A DNA stretch of 64,000 nucleotides from Flavobacteria bacterium BBFL7 (lineage in GTDB: Bacteria; Bacteroidota; Bacteroidia; Flavobacteriales; Flavobacteriaceae), in NCBI GenBank assembly GCA_000153385.1, contig CH672374.1:695610-759609 (forward strand). The letters run 5' to 3'. Position 1 is the stretch's first letter. Each line of letters starts with the position of its first letter. The position numbers and the translations under genes are program-made. Below are positions 27,966 through 36,544 of the stretch, one piece after another. Under the pieces are notes generated by a model. It searched no databases. It worked only from the letters and a program-made list of their open reading frames with translations, and was not told the DNA's origin.

Positions 27966-29069
27966 ATGTCTACACCGATACTTAACTCAAAATCCATAGC
28001 ATATGGTATATTAAGAGCGCTACTGATTATAGGCGGTGTTTTTGTATTACTATGGTTTATATGGAAAATACAATCTGTTCTACTCTACATAGGGATTGCA
28101 GCCGTTATTTCTCTTATTGGTAGACCTATTGTGGTCTTTTTAAGAGATAGGTTAAAGCTGCATAACACTCTTGCTGTTATCATCACTATATTATTTATAC
28201 TCATTATACTCACTGGTGTAACTTACATGATTATTCCTATTATGCTAGAACAAGGTGAAAACCTTAGCCGAATTGATATCGAAGAAGTTAAAGGCAATCT
28301 AGAGGTTCTTAATATAGAAATCAGTGAATACTTTGGGATTAAACGTGTTAATATTTTTGAACGTATTCAAGGATTAGAATATGTACAAAACTTTGATGTA
28401 GAACTCATTCCACAATTTGTGAATGGAATATTTGGCACATTAGGGAATATTATGATTGGGCTCTTTTCAGTCGTCTTTATAGCCTTCTTTTTACTTAAAG
28501 ACAGTAGATTGTTAGTGGAAGGTGTTCTAGTCTTTTCTAAAAAAGGTACTGAAGGTCAGTTTTTGAGAGCGTTCAATAAAATTAAAAAACTACTATCTAG
28601 ATACTTCATAGGTCTTGTATTTCAGGTATTTGTACTTTTTGTTTTGTATAGTATTATCCTACTTATTGTAGGAGTAGAAAATGCATTAATCATTGCTTTT
28701 TTCTGTGCACTACTTAATTTAATTCCTTACTTAGGTCCAGCCATAGGATCTATACTTATGATGGGTTTTGTAATTAGCGATAATTTAGGTGCAGATTTTA
28801 CAGAAACAATATTACCTAAGCTCATCATCGTTGCTATAGGTTACTCTATCGTTCAATTAATAGATAACTTTATTAATCAGCCACTTATATTTGGAAAGAG
28901 TGTTAAGTCACATCCGCTGGAAATTTTCATTATAATATTGATTGCAGGATTACTATTTGGGATTTTAGGATTAGTACTCGCTATCCCTACTTATACTGCA
29001 CTCAAGGTGATTTCTAAAGAGTTTTTGAGCGAGTACAAGATTGTGCAAAAATTGACACGCAACTTATAG
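27966..29069 (+). CDS. AI-2E transporter family (PerM-like) membrane protein
   Basis: This 367-aa protein has about eight membrane helices. It shows the family's two N-terminal helices (VLLWFIWKIQSVLLYIGI), a third helix near 75-95, an extracytoplasmic segment, and the conserved C-terminal region (FFCALLNLIPYLGPAIGSIL, IDNFINQPLIFGKSV, HPLEIFIIILIAGLLFGILG). The family includes TqsA and PerM; the transported substrate cannot be predicted. The next gene starts immediately after the stop codon. Confidence 0.92.
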   Translation: MSTPILNSKSIAYGILRALLIIGGVFVLLWFIWKIQSVLLYIGIAAVISLIGRPIVVFLRDRLKLHNTLAVIITILFILIILTGVTYMIIPIMLEQGENLSRIDIEEVKGNLEVLNIEISEYFGIKRVNIFERIQGLEYVQNFDVELIPQFVNGIFGTLGNIMIGLFSVVFIAFFLLKDSRLLVEGVLVFSKKGTEGQFLRAFNKIKKLLSRYFIGLVFQVFVLFVLYSIILLIVGVENALIIAFFCALLNLIPYLGPAIGSILMMGFVISDNLGADFTETILPKLIIVAIGYSIVQLIDNFINQPLIFGKSVKSHPLEIFIIILIAGLLFGILGLVLAIPTYTALKVISKEFLSEYKIVQKLTRNL

Positions 29070-30233
29070 ATGAATTTAAAGCTGTTACAGCCAGTAGTGC
29101 GAGAATATCTGTTGGAACATCTCCATGTTAATGCTGCATCTTTTCTCTTAAAGAAACATCCTTTTGAAGATATCAGTGCGCAAGAACTTGCACAGCAACT
29201 CAAAGGTTTACAAAAAGCACGTATAAAATTAGAACCGTACTTTAACAATTCACAAATTATATATCCGCCCAAAGTAAATCTGGAGCAAACTAGTTCTTGG
29301 TCAACTGCATCTTATAAGGCAAACCTATTTAATGGTGAGAAAATGATTGATCTTACTGGTGGATTTGGTATTGATATTTCCGCTTTCGCGAAAGCGTACA
29401 ACAACACCACACATATAGAACTGCATACGGACTTACAAAAACTTGCTGAACAATCTTTTAAAGCTCAAGGATTAACCACCAAAAGTTATGCTAGTGATGG
29501 GATGCAATATCTCGCTAAAAGTACATCTATCTATGGTTTAATCTATATAGATCCTAGTCGCAAAACTGCTACAACGAGTAAAGCCATTCAGTTAGAAGAC
29601 TATGAACCTAATGTTATTGAAAATCTAGATCTACTACTTTCTAAAGGAAAGATAGTGATGATTAAAACTTCACCCATGCTAGATATAACAGCTGGATTAA
29701 AGCAACTTAAAAATGTTTGCGCAATCCATATAGTAGCAGTAAAAAATGAAGTTAAAGAATTACTATGGATTTTAGAGAATGAAGCAACTGATGTTGTTGT
29801 TCATTGCATCAACCTAGAGAGTTCACAACCAGACCTTTGCTTTAAACATGATCATAAAGCAAATATTGATTTAAGTGAACCACTCACCTATCTCTATGAA
29901 CCTAATGCCGCTATAATGAAATCACAAGCATTTGGTCACCTGTGTGAAAAGTATGGAGTTTCAAAAATCGATCAAGACGCACATCTTTTTACTAGTAAAA
30001 AAAACATCGATTTCCCTGGCAGAACCTTTATCATAGAAGAGATAAAAGCATATAAACCCAAAGATATTAAGCGCACATATGCCAAAAGTCATCGGGCTGT
30101 TGTGACCAGAAACTTTCGCGAAAGCGTCCACCAACTGCGTACAAAATTCCAACTCAAAGAACACGAGACTGATTATCTTTTCTTTACCAGTTCTATGGGA
30201 AAACCTATTGTAATACAAGCAAAGAAATTATAA
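29070..30233 (+). CDS. Class I SAM-dependent methyltransferase with THUMP-like C-terminal domain
   Basis: This 387-aa protein has an N-terminal helical region, a Rossmann methyltransferase core (EKMIDLTGGFGIDISAFAKA as motif I near 90-109, and YIDPSRKT as motif IV) and a C-terminal THUMP-like domain (SHRAVVTRNFRESVHQLRTK, DYLFFTSSMGKPIVIQAK). The IDPSRK motif suggests an RNA-modifying enzyme, but the target is unknown. Two copies of the iterated palindrome lie inside the gene (29381-29396 and 30111-30126), encoding AFAKA in motif I and NFRES in the THUMP-like part, in different reading frames. Confidence 0.88.
   Translation: MNLKLLQPVVREYLLEHLHVNAASFLLKKHPFEDISAQELAQQLKGLQKARIKLEPYFNNSQIIYPPKVNLEQTSSWSTASYKANLFNGEKMIDLTGGFGIDISAFAKAYNNTTHIELHTDLQKLAEQSFKAQGLTTKSYASDGMQYLAKSTSIYGLIYIDPSRKTATTSKAIQLEDYEPNVIENLDLLLSKGKIVMIKTSPMLDITAGLKQLKNVCAIHIVAVKNEVKELLWILENEATDVVVHCINLESSQPDLCFKHDHKANIDLSEPLTYLYEPNAAIMKSQAFGHLCEKYGVSKIDQDAHLFTSKKNIDFPGRTFIIEEIKAYKPKDIKRTYAKSHRAVVTRNFRESVHQLRTKFQLKEHETDYLFFTSSMGKPIVIQAKKL
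29381..29396. repeat. Iterated palindrome copy 6 (in methyltransferase motif I)
   Basis: Perfect 16-mer CGCTTTCGCGAAAGCG read as Ala-Phe-Ala-Lys-Ala, directly after the SAM-binding glycine motif. Confidence 0.95.
30111..30126. repeat. Iterated palindrome copy 7, 12-bp core (in the same methyltransferase gene)
   Basis: The sequence AACTTTCGCGAAAGCG keeps the 12-bp core CTTTCGCGAAAG but has AA in place of CG on the left edge. It is read as Asn-Phe-Arg-Glu-Ser. It is only 730 bp from copy 6, the closest pair in the window. Confidence 0.85.
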
Positions 30234-30242
30234 CTTGTATGC

Positions 30243-30923
30243 ATGAAAAACTTAGTTGTATTAACAGGCGCTGGAGTAAGTGCAGAAAGTGGTATTTCAA
30301 CCTTTAGAGATTCTGGTGGATTATGGGAAGGACATGATGTGATGGAAGTAGCATCACCACAAGGTTTTGCCGCAAATCCTGAGCTTGTTTTAAATTTTTA
30401 TAACCTGCGTAGAGCACAATTGAAAGAGGTCGAACCCAATCTAGCACACCATTGTATTGCCGGAATGGAACGTAATTTTAATGTGCACGTGATTACACAA
30501 AACGTAGATGATTTGCATGAGCGTGCAGGATCTAATAACGTACTTCACTTGCATGGAGAGTTATGTAAAGTGCGCAGTAGCAAGAATTACCATGACCAGC
30601 AACACTGGGTAGATGATTTACATTTAGGAGATATATGTGAAGCTGGTTCACAATTACGGCCGCATATTGTTTGGTTTGGTGAAGAAGTTCCCGCTATGGA
30701 ACAAGCGATAGAAATTACCGCAAAAGCAGACGTGTTACTCATTGTAGGCACCTCATTACAAGTTTATCCAGCTGCTGGATTAAAAGATTATGCTTCTGAC
30801 CACTGCCCTATTTATTTTGTAGATCCTAATCCTTCATTAGATAGTAATGGAAGATTAAAAGTATTTGCTGAGAATGCGAGTACTGGTGTGCAAAAGGTGG
30901 CTGATTTGTTAAGCTTATATTGA
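30243..30923 (+). CDS. cobB: Sirtuin-family NAD-dependent protein deacylase (CobB-like)
   Basis: This 226-aa sirtuin has LTGAGVSAESGISTFRD, the TQNVDDLHERAGS motif, catalytic His104 in HLHGEL, and LIVGTSLQVYPAAGL. Tyr53 and Arg56 (YNLR) match the pair that favours desuccinylation or other acidic acyl groups in SIRT5/CobB-type enzymes. The usual zinc-binding tetra-cysteine module is not seen: only Cys108 and Cys132 lie in that region. The adjacent segment GSQLRPHIVWFGEEVP is normal. It removes lysine acyl groups with NAD in the cytoplasm. The gene lies 9 bp after the methyltransferase. Confidence 0.92.
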   Translation: MKNLVVLTGAGVSAESGISTFRDSGGLWEGHDVMEVASPQGFAANPELVLNFYNLRRAQLKEVEPNLAHHCIAGMERNFNVHVITQNVDDLHERAGSNNVLHLHGELCKVRSSKNYHDQQHWVDDLHLGDICEAGSQLRPHIVWFGEEVPAMEQAIEITAKADVLLIVGTSLQVYPAAGLKDYASDHCPIYFVDPNPSLDSNGRLKVFAENASTGVQKVADLLSLY

Positions 30924-30926
30924 ACT

Positions 30927-31508
30927 ATGAAACAGATTTTTCTTTTATTGATTTTGATTATAAACTTTTCATGTAAACGAGAAACAGCAAAACCACCTGT
31001 AGCAGAATACAATATTGAGAGTAAACAGCTCAATATGGTAAATTATAAAGACATGCTAGAAAATTGCAGGTATGCATTTGAAGTAACTGTCGATAGCAGT
31101 TATTTTTACAACCATCGCAATAATGGATTTGTCTACAATCGACATTTAGCAAATTCAACTTATAAAAAAATAGATTCAGTTTTAAAGTCTGTAGAATCTA
31201 ATATCGTAACTCAGAAATCCTTCTTTCTAAATACAGATATTTCAATTGATAATTCTGGAGTTTTACGAGGGCGATTGCATGAATATACATTTGATAACAA
31301 TGAGATTGCAAGTGATAGCTACAAACAATTAGAGCGTATTGCCTATGAAGACATGAATAGCTTTGAAGAAGTCTTCAGCTGGGACAATCCATCCAGATTG
31401 ATACTCAAAAACAATCATTTGTACCATATAGTAATGGGTGGTAAAAATATGGATGGGATTCAGTTAGAACTGGCAGCGTTGCTCTTTCCTGAAAATTCAA
31501 TACCGTGA
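30927..31508 (+). CDS. Hypothetical lipoprotein, paralogue A
   Basis: This 193-aa protein has a lipoprotein signal (MKQIFLLLILIINFSCKRE, lipobox NFSC). The C-terminal half (RGRLHEYTFDNNEIASDSYK, then LILKNNHLYHIVMGGKNMDG and LELAALLFPE) aligns by eye with the gene at 32008-32646, so the two are divergent paralogues. It is predicted to be an outer- or inner-membrane lipoprotein in the periplasm. No known domain was recognised. It lies 3 bp after the sirtuin stop and overlaps the next gene by 4 bp. Confidence 0.75.
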   Translation: MKQIFLLLILIINFSCKRETAKPPVAEYNIESKQLNMVNYKDMLENCRYAFEVTVDSSYFYNHRNNGFVYNRHLANSTYKKIDSVLKSVESNIVTQKSFFLNTDISIDNSGVLRGRLHEYTFDNNEIASDSYKQLERIAYEDMNSFEEVFSWDNPSRLILKNNHLYHIVMGGKNMDGIQLELAALLFPENSIP

Positions 31509-32008
31509 TGAAAAACATTTTTTATTTATTGATAATACTTTTTTCTATTAACTCAATCAGTTCCTGTAAAACAGTTGAGATAAAACAATTTGAAAGAGAA
31601 CGAGCAGCAATCATTCATGAAGTCCTCTCGTTTTATATAAAAGAAAATCCAGAATTTATGGAAATTCAAAAAGCCAATAATATCCCTTCTATTTATTTAT
31701 CTAAAACTTTTCGATTGAACAGCTCCATGTTTGATATAGGAATGCCTATGGCAACGATTCCTTCTAAATTTAAAAAATCTAATATCCCAAATGATATTCA
31801 TGGTGAAAGAATAGTTCTATTTACGGATCAAAAAATAAATAAACTAGAAAAAAAGGGAGACGATTTTCAATATTTATTTATTTCTGAATTATTCTACAAT
31901 GAAAATAGAATAGAGTTTGAGTTAAAGAGATATGTTTTTTCTAATAAAAAGATAGAATACATTACCCGAGAAATAAGAATAACACGGTCATCTATTTCAC
32001 GTAATTAA
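31505..32008 (+). CDS. Hypothetical lipoprotein
   Basis: This 167-aa protein has a lipoprotein-like N-terminus (FYLLIILFSINSISSCKTVE, Cys at about 21). The mature part is mixed (ERERAAIIHEVLSFYIKENP; FRLNSSMFDIGMPMATIPSK) with a basic C-terminus. It is not similar to its two neighbours, which are paralogous to each other. It overlaps the upstream gene by 4 bp and the downstream gene by 1 bp, so the three are one translationally coupled unit. Function is unknown. Confidence 0.7.
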   Translation: MMKNIFYLLIILFSINSISSCKTVEIKQFERERAAIIHEVLSFYIKENPEFMEIQKANNIPSIYLSKTFRLNSSMFDIGMPMATIPSKFKKSNIPNDIHGERIVLFTDQKINKLEKKGDDFQYLFISELFYNENRIEFELKRYVFSNKKIEYITREIRITRSSISRN

Positions 32009-32646
32009 TGAAACAAATCTTATCCATATTAATGACCATGCTTTTAACACACTGTAATGAAATGAAGAACGAAACTTCTATTCCAGAAGAAAAAACCGAT
32101 TTCATTACTCAAAAAGCAGAATCAATTATTGAAGAAAAAACAGTTCCTGAAATAGTTTTTCAAGACACCACTTCTCATATGGAGATTTATCAAATTAAAT
32201 TAGAGAATTCTAAGTATAATTTTATTGTAAAAAACTTAGATGATATAGAATTCTCAAGAATAAACCTATTAGGAACTGATGAGCGCTTTCATTATAAACA
32301 AAAAGAACTCAAAAATGAAATCCTTAAAATTTGTAATCATGTACAACAAATAAATAGTTTTAAATTTAAAGGACAAGTAGAAATAAGTCGTAACACCTTT
32401 CCAAGAGGAACCTTAACCGAATATATTTTTCCTAACGAAATACTTGCGTCGCAGGCTTTTCAAAATCTAAAAGATTTTAAAAGGAGAAACCGAAGCTATT
32501 GGGAAATGAAAGTTGATGTAAAATGTCCTTCAACAATGATCTTACAAGACAATCGTCTTTATCATATTATCACCGGTGGCTGGTTTATGATGGGAATGGA
32601 AAAGGAAATCGCAGCCGTAATGTTTGAAAAAAATAAAGAAGGATAA
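32008..32646 (+). CDS. Hypothetical lipoprotein, paralogue B
   Basis: This 212-aa protein has an N-terminal hydrophobic stretch with a Cys at about 16 (LMTMLLTHCNEM), a plausible but atypical lipobox (LTHC). Its C-terminal half (RGTLTEYIFPNEILASQAFQ, LQDNRLYHIITGGWFMMG, EIAAVMFE) matches paralogue A at 30927-31508 in order and spacing. The N-terminal halves have diverged. No known family was recognised. It is the last of the lipoprotein group. Confidence 0.72.
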   Translation: MKQILSILMTMLLTHCNEMKNETSIPEEKTDFITQKAESIIEEKTVPEIVFQDTTSHMEIYQIKLENSKYNFIVKNLDDIEFSRINLLGTDERFHYKQKELKNEILKICNHVQQINSFKFKGQVEISRNTFPRGTLTEYIFPNEILASQAFQNLKDFKRRNRSYWEMKVDVKCPSTMILQDNRLYHIITGGWFMMGMEKEIAAVMFEKNKEG

Positions 32647-32647
32647 C

Positions 32648-33208
32648 TTGACCGCAAACCAACTCAAAACAGAACTTCAAAACCTCAAAGCCTATAAAGA
32701 CGAGCGCGTAAGATTAGGTGTCGCTGCAGTAGAAAGTAATTTACTATCAGAACTAATCGACTTATGTAAACCTGAAAGTGGCGTTTCTCATCAAGCCTGC
32801 TGGTCGCTTGAACAATCATTCTTACTTCACGAAGAATCTTGTTATCCTTACCTCAAAGAAATAGGAACGTTATATGAAATGCCCATCAACTCCTCGGGAA
32901 TGCGAGCACTTTGTAAAATATCAAGCATCTTATCTAAAACATATTATAGTAAAAAAGAAAGCATTGTAAAATCCTTATTGACTCAAACCATACGTGAGCA
33001 AATGGTAGAAGGCTGTTTTCAGGTATTAATCACTACAGACAAAACCGCAAATATGGCCTATGCCGTGTATTCTTTATTTGAATTTGGAAAAGAATTTGAC
33101 TGGATCTATCCAGAGCTTAAACCTATTTTACTTCAAAAACTAGACGAAAATTACGGCAATGGTTTCAAGTCTAGCGCCAGACGCATCATTGCAAAATTAG
33201 ATTCCTAA
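32648..33208 (+). CDS. HEAT-like helical protein upstream of purB
   Basis: I place the start at TTG 32648, which gives MTANQLKTELQNLKAYKDER and has a Shine-Dalgarno-like AGAAGGA about 8 nt upstream. A longer frame from TTG 32624 would add eight Lys-rich residues and overlap the previous gene. The ~186-aa product is all-helical with HEAT-like repeats (SELIDLCKPESGVSHQACWS, GMRALCKISSILSK, MVEGCFQVLITTDKTANMAY). Similar proteins lie before purB in flavobacteria and are sometimes mislabelled adenylosuccinate lyase. It has no catalytic lyase motif. Confidence 0.72.
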   Translation: MTANQLKTELQNLKAYKDERVRLGVAAVESNLLSELIDLCKPESGVSHQACWSLEQSFLLHEESCYPYLKEIGTLYEMPINSSGMRALCKISSILSKTYYSKKESIVKSLLTQTIREQMVEGCFQVLITTDKTANMAYAVYSLFEFGKEFDWIYPELKPILLQKLDENYGNGFKSSARRIIAKLDS

Positions 33209-33264
33209 TTAGAGATAAATCAGCTTTTAAAATTGTAATTTAGCACGCTTTAAAGATAGAACTT

Positions 33265-34605
33265 ATGCCTACTGCTTTACAAGCTATTTCTCCTATAGAC
33301 GGTCGTTACCGTTCAAAAGTCGACACACTTGCTCCTTTCTTTTCAGAATCTGCTTTGATACGTTATCGTGTCCTGGTTGAGATTGAATATTTTATCGCTT
33401 TAAGCGAAAGCGGAATCCAACAACTTCAACCTTTTCCTGAAGATACTCAAGAGCAGTTAAGAAACTTGTATCGCAACTTTACAGATGAACATGCACAAGC
33501 AATTAAAGACATCGAGAAAGTAACTAACCATGATGTGAAAGCCGTTGAGTATTTTATTAAAGAACAGTTTGATCAACTAGGTTTACAAGCTCATAAAGAA
33601 TTCATCCATTTTGGACTGACTTCTCAAGATATTAATAATACAGCCATACCACTTTCCATAAAAGATGCTGTAGAAGAAATTTACCGACCTGAGATAGAGT
33701 CCTTAAAAGAAACTCTAGAGAAATTATCTGTTGAATGGGCAAATATTCCAATGCTCGCTCGTACACACGGGCAGCCAGCTTCTCCTACTCGATTAGGTAA
33801 AGAATTTTATGTATTTGCAGTACGACTAGATGAGCAATTAAACATGCTTGACCAAGTACAACATGCAGCAAAATTTGGTGGAGCTACAGGAAACTATAAT
33901 GCACATCATGTTGCTTTTACACAAATAGATTGGAGAAATTTTGGTGAAGATTTTGTAGAAAGCAGATTAGGTTTAACGCACAGTTTTCCAACTACTCAAA
34001 TAGAGCACTATGATCACATGGCTTCGCTATTTGATACTTTAAAACGAATCAATACTATTTTAATAGACTTAGACAGAGATATATGGACTTATATATCGAT
34101 GGACTACTTCAAGCAAAAAATTAAGAAAGGTGAAGTTGGTTCTAGCGCCATGCCTCATAAAGTCAATCCTATTGACTTTGAGAATAGTGAAGGAAACCTA
34201 GGGCTCGCAAATGCTATTTTTGAGCATCTTGCTGCAAAGTTACCTATCTCTAGATTGCAACGTGACTTAACAGATTCAACTGTATTACGTAATGTAGGTG
34301 TACCATTTGCACATACTATTATTGCTATAAAAGCAACTATGAAAGGTTTAGGAAAATTACTTCTTAATGAGGCTAAGATTGCTCAAGATCTTGAAAACAA
34401 TTGGGCAGTAGTTGCAGAAGCGATACAGACCATATTGAGACGTGAGGCATATCCTAATCCTTATGAAGCTCTTAAAGAATTGACACGTACTAATGAGAAA
34501 ATCACAGGCGATAGTATTGCTAGGTTTATCGATGGATTAGATGTGAGTGAAAGTATTAAAAGTGAAATGAAAGATATAACACCAGCCACGTTCACTGGTA
34601 TATAA
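33265..34605 (+). CDS. purB: Adenylosuccinate lyase
   Basis: This 446-aa fumarase/aspartase-superfamily enzyme has AISPIDGRYRSKVDTL, FIHFGLTSQDINNTAIPL, ARTHGQPASPTRLGKEF and the signature GSSAMPHKVNPIDFENSEGN, with the mobile catalytic Ser loop. It catalyses two steps of purine synthesis: SAICAR to AICAR, and adenylosuccinate to AMP. Full length. A terminator-like hairpin follows at 34629-34655. A degenerate palindrome relative at 33395-33411 (IALSES) lies near the start of the gene. Confidence 0.97.
   Translation: MPTALQAISPIDGRYRSKVDTLAPFFSESALIRYRVLVEIEYFIALSESGIQQLQPFPEDTQEQLRNLYRNFTDEHAQAIKDIEKVTNHDVKAVEYFIKEQFDQLGLQAHKEFIHFGLTSQDINNTAIPLSIKDAVEEIYRPEIESLKETLEKLSVEWANIPMLARTHGQPASPTRLGKEFYVFAVRLDEQLNMLDQVQHAAKFGGATGNYNAHHVAFTQIDWRNFGEDFVESRLGLTHSFPTTQIEHYDHMASLFDTLKRINTILIDLDRDIWTYISMDYFKQKIKKGEVGSSAMPHKVNPIDFENSEGNLGLANAIFEHLAAKLPISRLQRDLTDSTVLRNVGVPFAHTIIAIKATMKGLGKLLLNEAKIAQDLENNWAVVAEAIQTILRREAYPNPYEALKELTRTNEKITGDSIARFIDGLDVSESIKSEMKDITPATFTGI
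33395..33411. repeat. Degenerate relative of the iterated palindrome (in purB)
   Basis: CGCTTTAAGCGAAAGCG keeps both outer arms, but the central TCGCGA is altered and one base longer. It may be an eroded copy or a coincidence. Confidence 0.4.
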
Positions 34606-34616
34606 GTTTAGATTTA

Positions 34617-35315
34617 TCAATCTATAATAAGCACTTCTATATGAGGTGCTTTTTTATTTATAAAACTTTTAAGTTGCTCTAATTGATCATCAGTCCAATT
34701 GTATTGATAAAGTCGGTCTACCTTACCATAAATTGATTTCATACTAATCATTTCTTTACTCAATCGTATTTCTTGAAAATCAGTTTTAGACTCATAGTAA
34801 ATGACTGAATTCATAACAAATTTTAAATGAGATCCTTGAAAATATATTTGTATCGATGGTATAGGTGGTGTAAAAGCATTAACCGCTATTACTATAAATG
34901 GTAACAGGTAATAAAGACCTTTAAAAGGGTTAAAATCTTCACTTATCCAAGTCAGGAATGCGTTGTAAAAAAAATAACCAATGAAACATGTTGAAACTGC
35001 AATCCCGAAAAGGTTTTTCAATTTATTATACCAACTCAACGACTCATTATTTATAGGTATAAACGCATCGATATCACGAGGTTCTTCATAGTTCAATTTT
35101 TGAAAAATCATCAATGAGGATTGAACACCTACCCAAATCAATATGATTTTAAAGAAATCTATAGATTCCCAATCCCAATAAATGAGAATAACTAAACCTA
35201 TCATTATAATCATACTTACTAAAAATAGGTAACCAGACGATTGCTGTTTTTCTTTCAATAAAAAATAGCGATTTTGGGCAAATAGATCTAAATTCTTTAA
35301 GTATTTAAGAAGCAT
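34617..35315 (-). CDS. Hypothetical four-helix membrane protein
   Basis: This 232-aa protein has about four membrane helices (for example GYLFLVSMIIMIGLVILIYW near 28-47 and LYYLLPFIVIAVNAFTPPI near 133-152). A C-terminal soluble domain (about 155-232) is rich in charged and aromatic residues (ESKTDFQEIRLSKEMISM). The layout, membrane bundle plus small cytoplasmic beta domain, resembles PH-like membrane-associated domains, but I do not recognise the family. It is convergent with purB, whose terminator lies inside its 3' end. Confidence 0.65.
   Translation of the reverse strand: MLLKYLKNLDLFAQNRYFLLKEKQQSSGYLFLVSMIIMIGLVILIYWDWESIDFFKIILIWVGVQSSLMIFQKLNYEEPRDIDAFIPINNESLSWYNKLKNLFGIAVSTCFIGYFFYNAFLTWISEDFNPFKGLYYLLPFIVIAVNAFTPPIPSIQIYFQGSHLKFVMNSVIYYESKTDFQEIRLSKEMISMKSIYGKVDRLYQYNWTDDQLEQLKSFINKKAPHIEVLIID
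34629..34655 (+). terminator. Terminator of purB
   Basis: The stem AAGCACTTC / GAGGTGCTT (9 bp with one G-U pair) encloses a 5-nt loop and is followed by T6. It lies 24 bp after the purB stop and inside the 3' end of the convergent gene 34617-35315. Confidence 0.7.
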
Positions 35316-35450
35316 ATAAGAGTTGTGAATTTAGGATACTAGGCAAGTATTAATTTTACTAATGTAAAAAGATTCATAAAATCTTACAAAATAGCACACT
35401 ATTAAACCCTATTAATAGACCGTTAAGCTTAATTACTGCTTTTTATATCA

Positions 35451-35480
35451 AATTTAACATCAAATAGCCTGTGTTAAATT
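35451..35480. promoter_or_regulatory. Operator-like inverted repeat at the first PMP3 promoter
   Basis: A perfect 9-bp inverted repeat, AATTTAACA (35451-35459) and TGTTAAATT (35472-35480), ends directly against the -7 element at 35481. It therefore covers the expected -33 region, a placement typical of a regulator binding site. Confidence 0.5.
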
Positions 35481-35488
35481 TACTTTTG
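35481..35488 (+). promoter_or_regulatory. Candidate -7 promoter element for the first PMP3 gene
   Basis: TACTTTTG matches TAnnTTTG, 12 bp upstream of the ATG at 35501, so the leader would be very short. Confidence 0.55.
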
Positions 35489-35500
35489 TAGGAAAAAGCA

Positions 35501-35671
35501 ATGAGCACATTAACAATTATCTTAAACGTTTTAGCACCGCCAGTAAGTGTATTCTTAAAAAGAGGTGTTCACAATGATTTTGCAATCAGCCTATTGTTAA
35601 CCTTATTCTTTTTTGTTCCTGGGATATTGCATGCTTTTTATATTACTAATCAAAAGAATAGAGTTTTATAA
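35501..35671 (+). CDS. PMP3/UPF0057 (YqaE-like) small membrane protein 1
   Basis: A 56-aa protein starts MSTLTIILNVLAPPVSVFLK. It has two membrane helices joined by a short polar loop (KRGVHNDF), and the second contains FFFVPGILHAFYI, the PMP3 hallmark (PG..HA.Y). PMP3/UPF0057 proteolipids influence membrane potential and salt tolerance in yeast; bacterial members are stress-linked. A short polar tail (TNQKNRVL) follows. The last 6 bp overlap the end of the convergent gene 35666-36364. A second paralogue lies at 36575-36730. Confidence 0.8.
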   Translation: MSTLTIILNVLAPPVSVFLKRGVHNDFAISLLLTLFFFVPGILHAFYITNQKNRVL

Positions 35672-36364
35672 AAAGTAATGTTTAAATACTTGCTGACCTT
35701 GTAATCCACTAATTTTAATAATATAAAATGTTTTAGGTTGCATGGTTAAAATCTCGAGATAGTCATCTTCCATTCTCCTATTGATTTTCAATACCATTCG
35801 ACCAGTAAGGTCATACAATTCAATCTCATAGAATTCTTGCTTACTAAAAAGCAATACGTTTTTTACAGCTTTAACACCTAAATCTTTATTGGCTACCTTA
35901 TTACTTAATGTAGCTGCTTGCCATCCATAATCAGAACCTTTTAAGTCAGCGCTTTGTCTAGATAGATCAGTCGTAGCGATAATAAAATACCAATCATTTA
36001 CAACTGTATTAGCTGGCAAGTTCACCACGTTTAAACTTGGTTCTTCTTGATACATTCTACCAGCCACATCTATTTGTGCAACATAGGCATTTAAGGTAGT
36101 ATCAAAATTAAAAACAACAAATGTATTGGTATCACTAAAGTCATCGTGATAATCCCATGTTAACGGATCAGCATCTGTTTGTAAGCCAGTATACAGCAAT
36201 AAATTAGGATCGCCTAATGGATCAAATAATGAATAATCACCTTGTGATCCATAAGTAATTGTAATAATTCCCGAGTTGATATCTACAGGATTAGGACTTA
36301 TTACAATTTGAGCATTTAAAAATAGGCTTACATTTAAGAAGCAAAAAAGTATAAAATGTTTCAT
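35666..36364 (-). CDS. Secreted protein with C-terminal T9SS-like sorting domain
   Basis: This 232-aa protein has a signal peptide (MKHFILFCFLNVSLFLNAQ). Most of the mature part is a beta-sandwich-like domain that begins VISPNPVDINSGIITITYGS and includes DDFSDTNTFVVFNFDTTL. The last ~60 residues (IELYDLTGRMVLKINRR, FYIIKISGLQGQQVFKHYFL) resemble the type A T9SS sorting domain, although the final motif is not perfect. It is predicted to be secreted or surface-located. Function is unknown. It lies between the two PMP3 genes on the opposite strand. Confidence 0.72.
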   Translation of the reverse strand: MKHFILFCFLNVSLFLNAQIVISPNPVDINSGIITITYGSQGDYSLFDPLGDPNLLLYTGLQTDADPLTWDYHDDFSDTNTFVVFNFDTTLNAYVAQIDVAGRMYQEEPSLNVVNLPANTVVNDWYFIIATTDLSRQSADLKGSDYGWQAATLSNKVANKDLGVKAVKNVLLFSKQEFYEIELYDLTGRMVLKINRRMEDDYLEILTMQPKTFYIIKISGLQGQQVFKHYFL

Positions 36365-36544
36365 ATCTGTGGTTTACAGTGCCTAAAATAGAAAAATTAT
36401 ATTTTAAATTATGACAATACAACCATTATATGAAACAATAAAAACAATGTTTACTTCTTAACAGCAAAGGCATTTTTTATCAGTCTTTTTGGTTAAATCT
36501 TTATCAATTTCGTATTTTTTAAGAAAAATCACTTTAAAATCACA

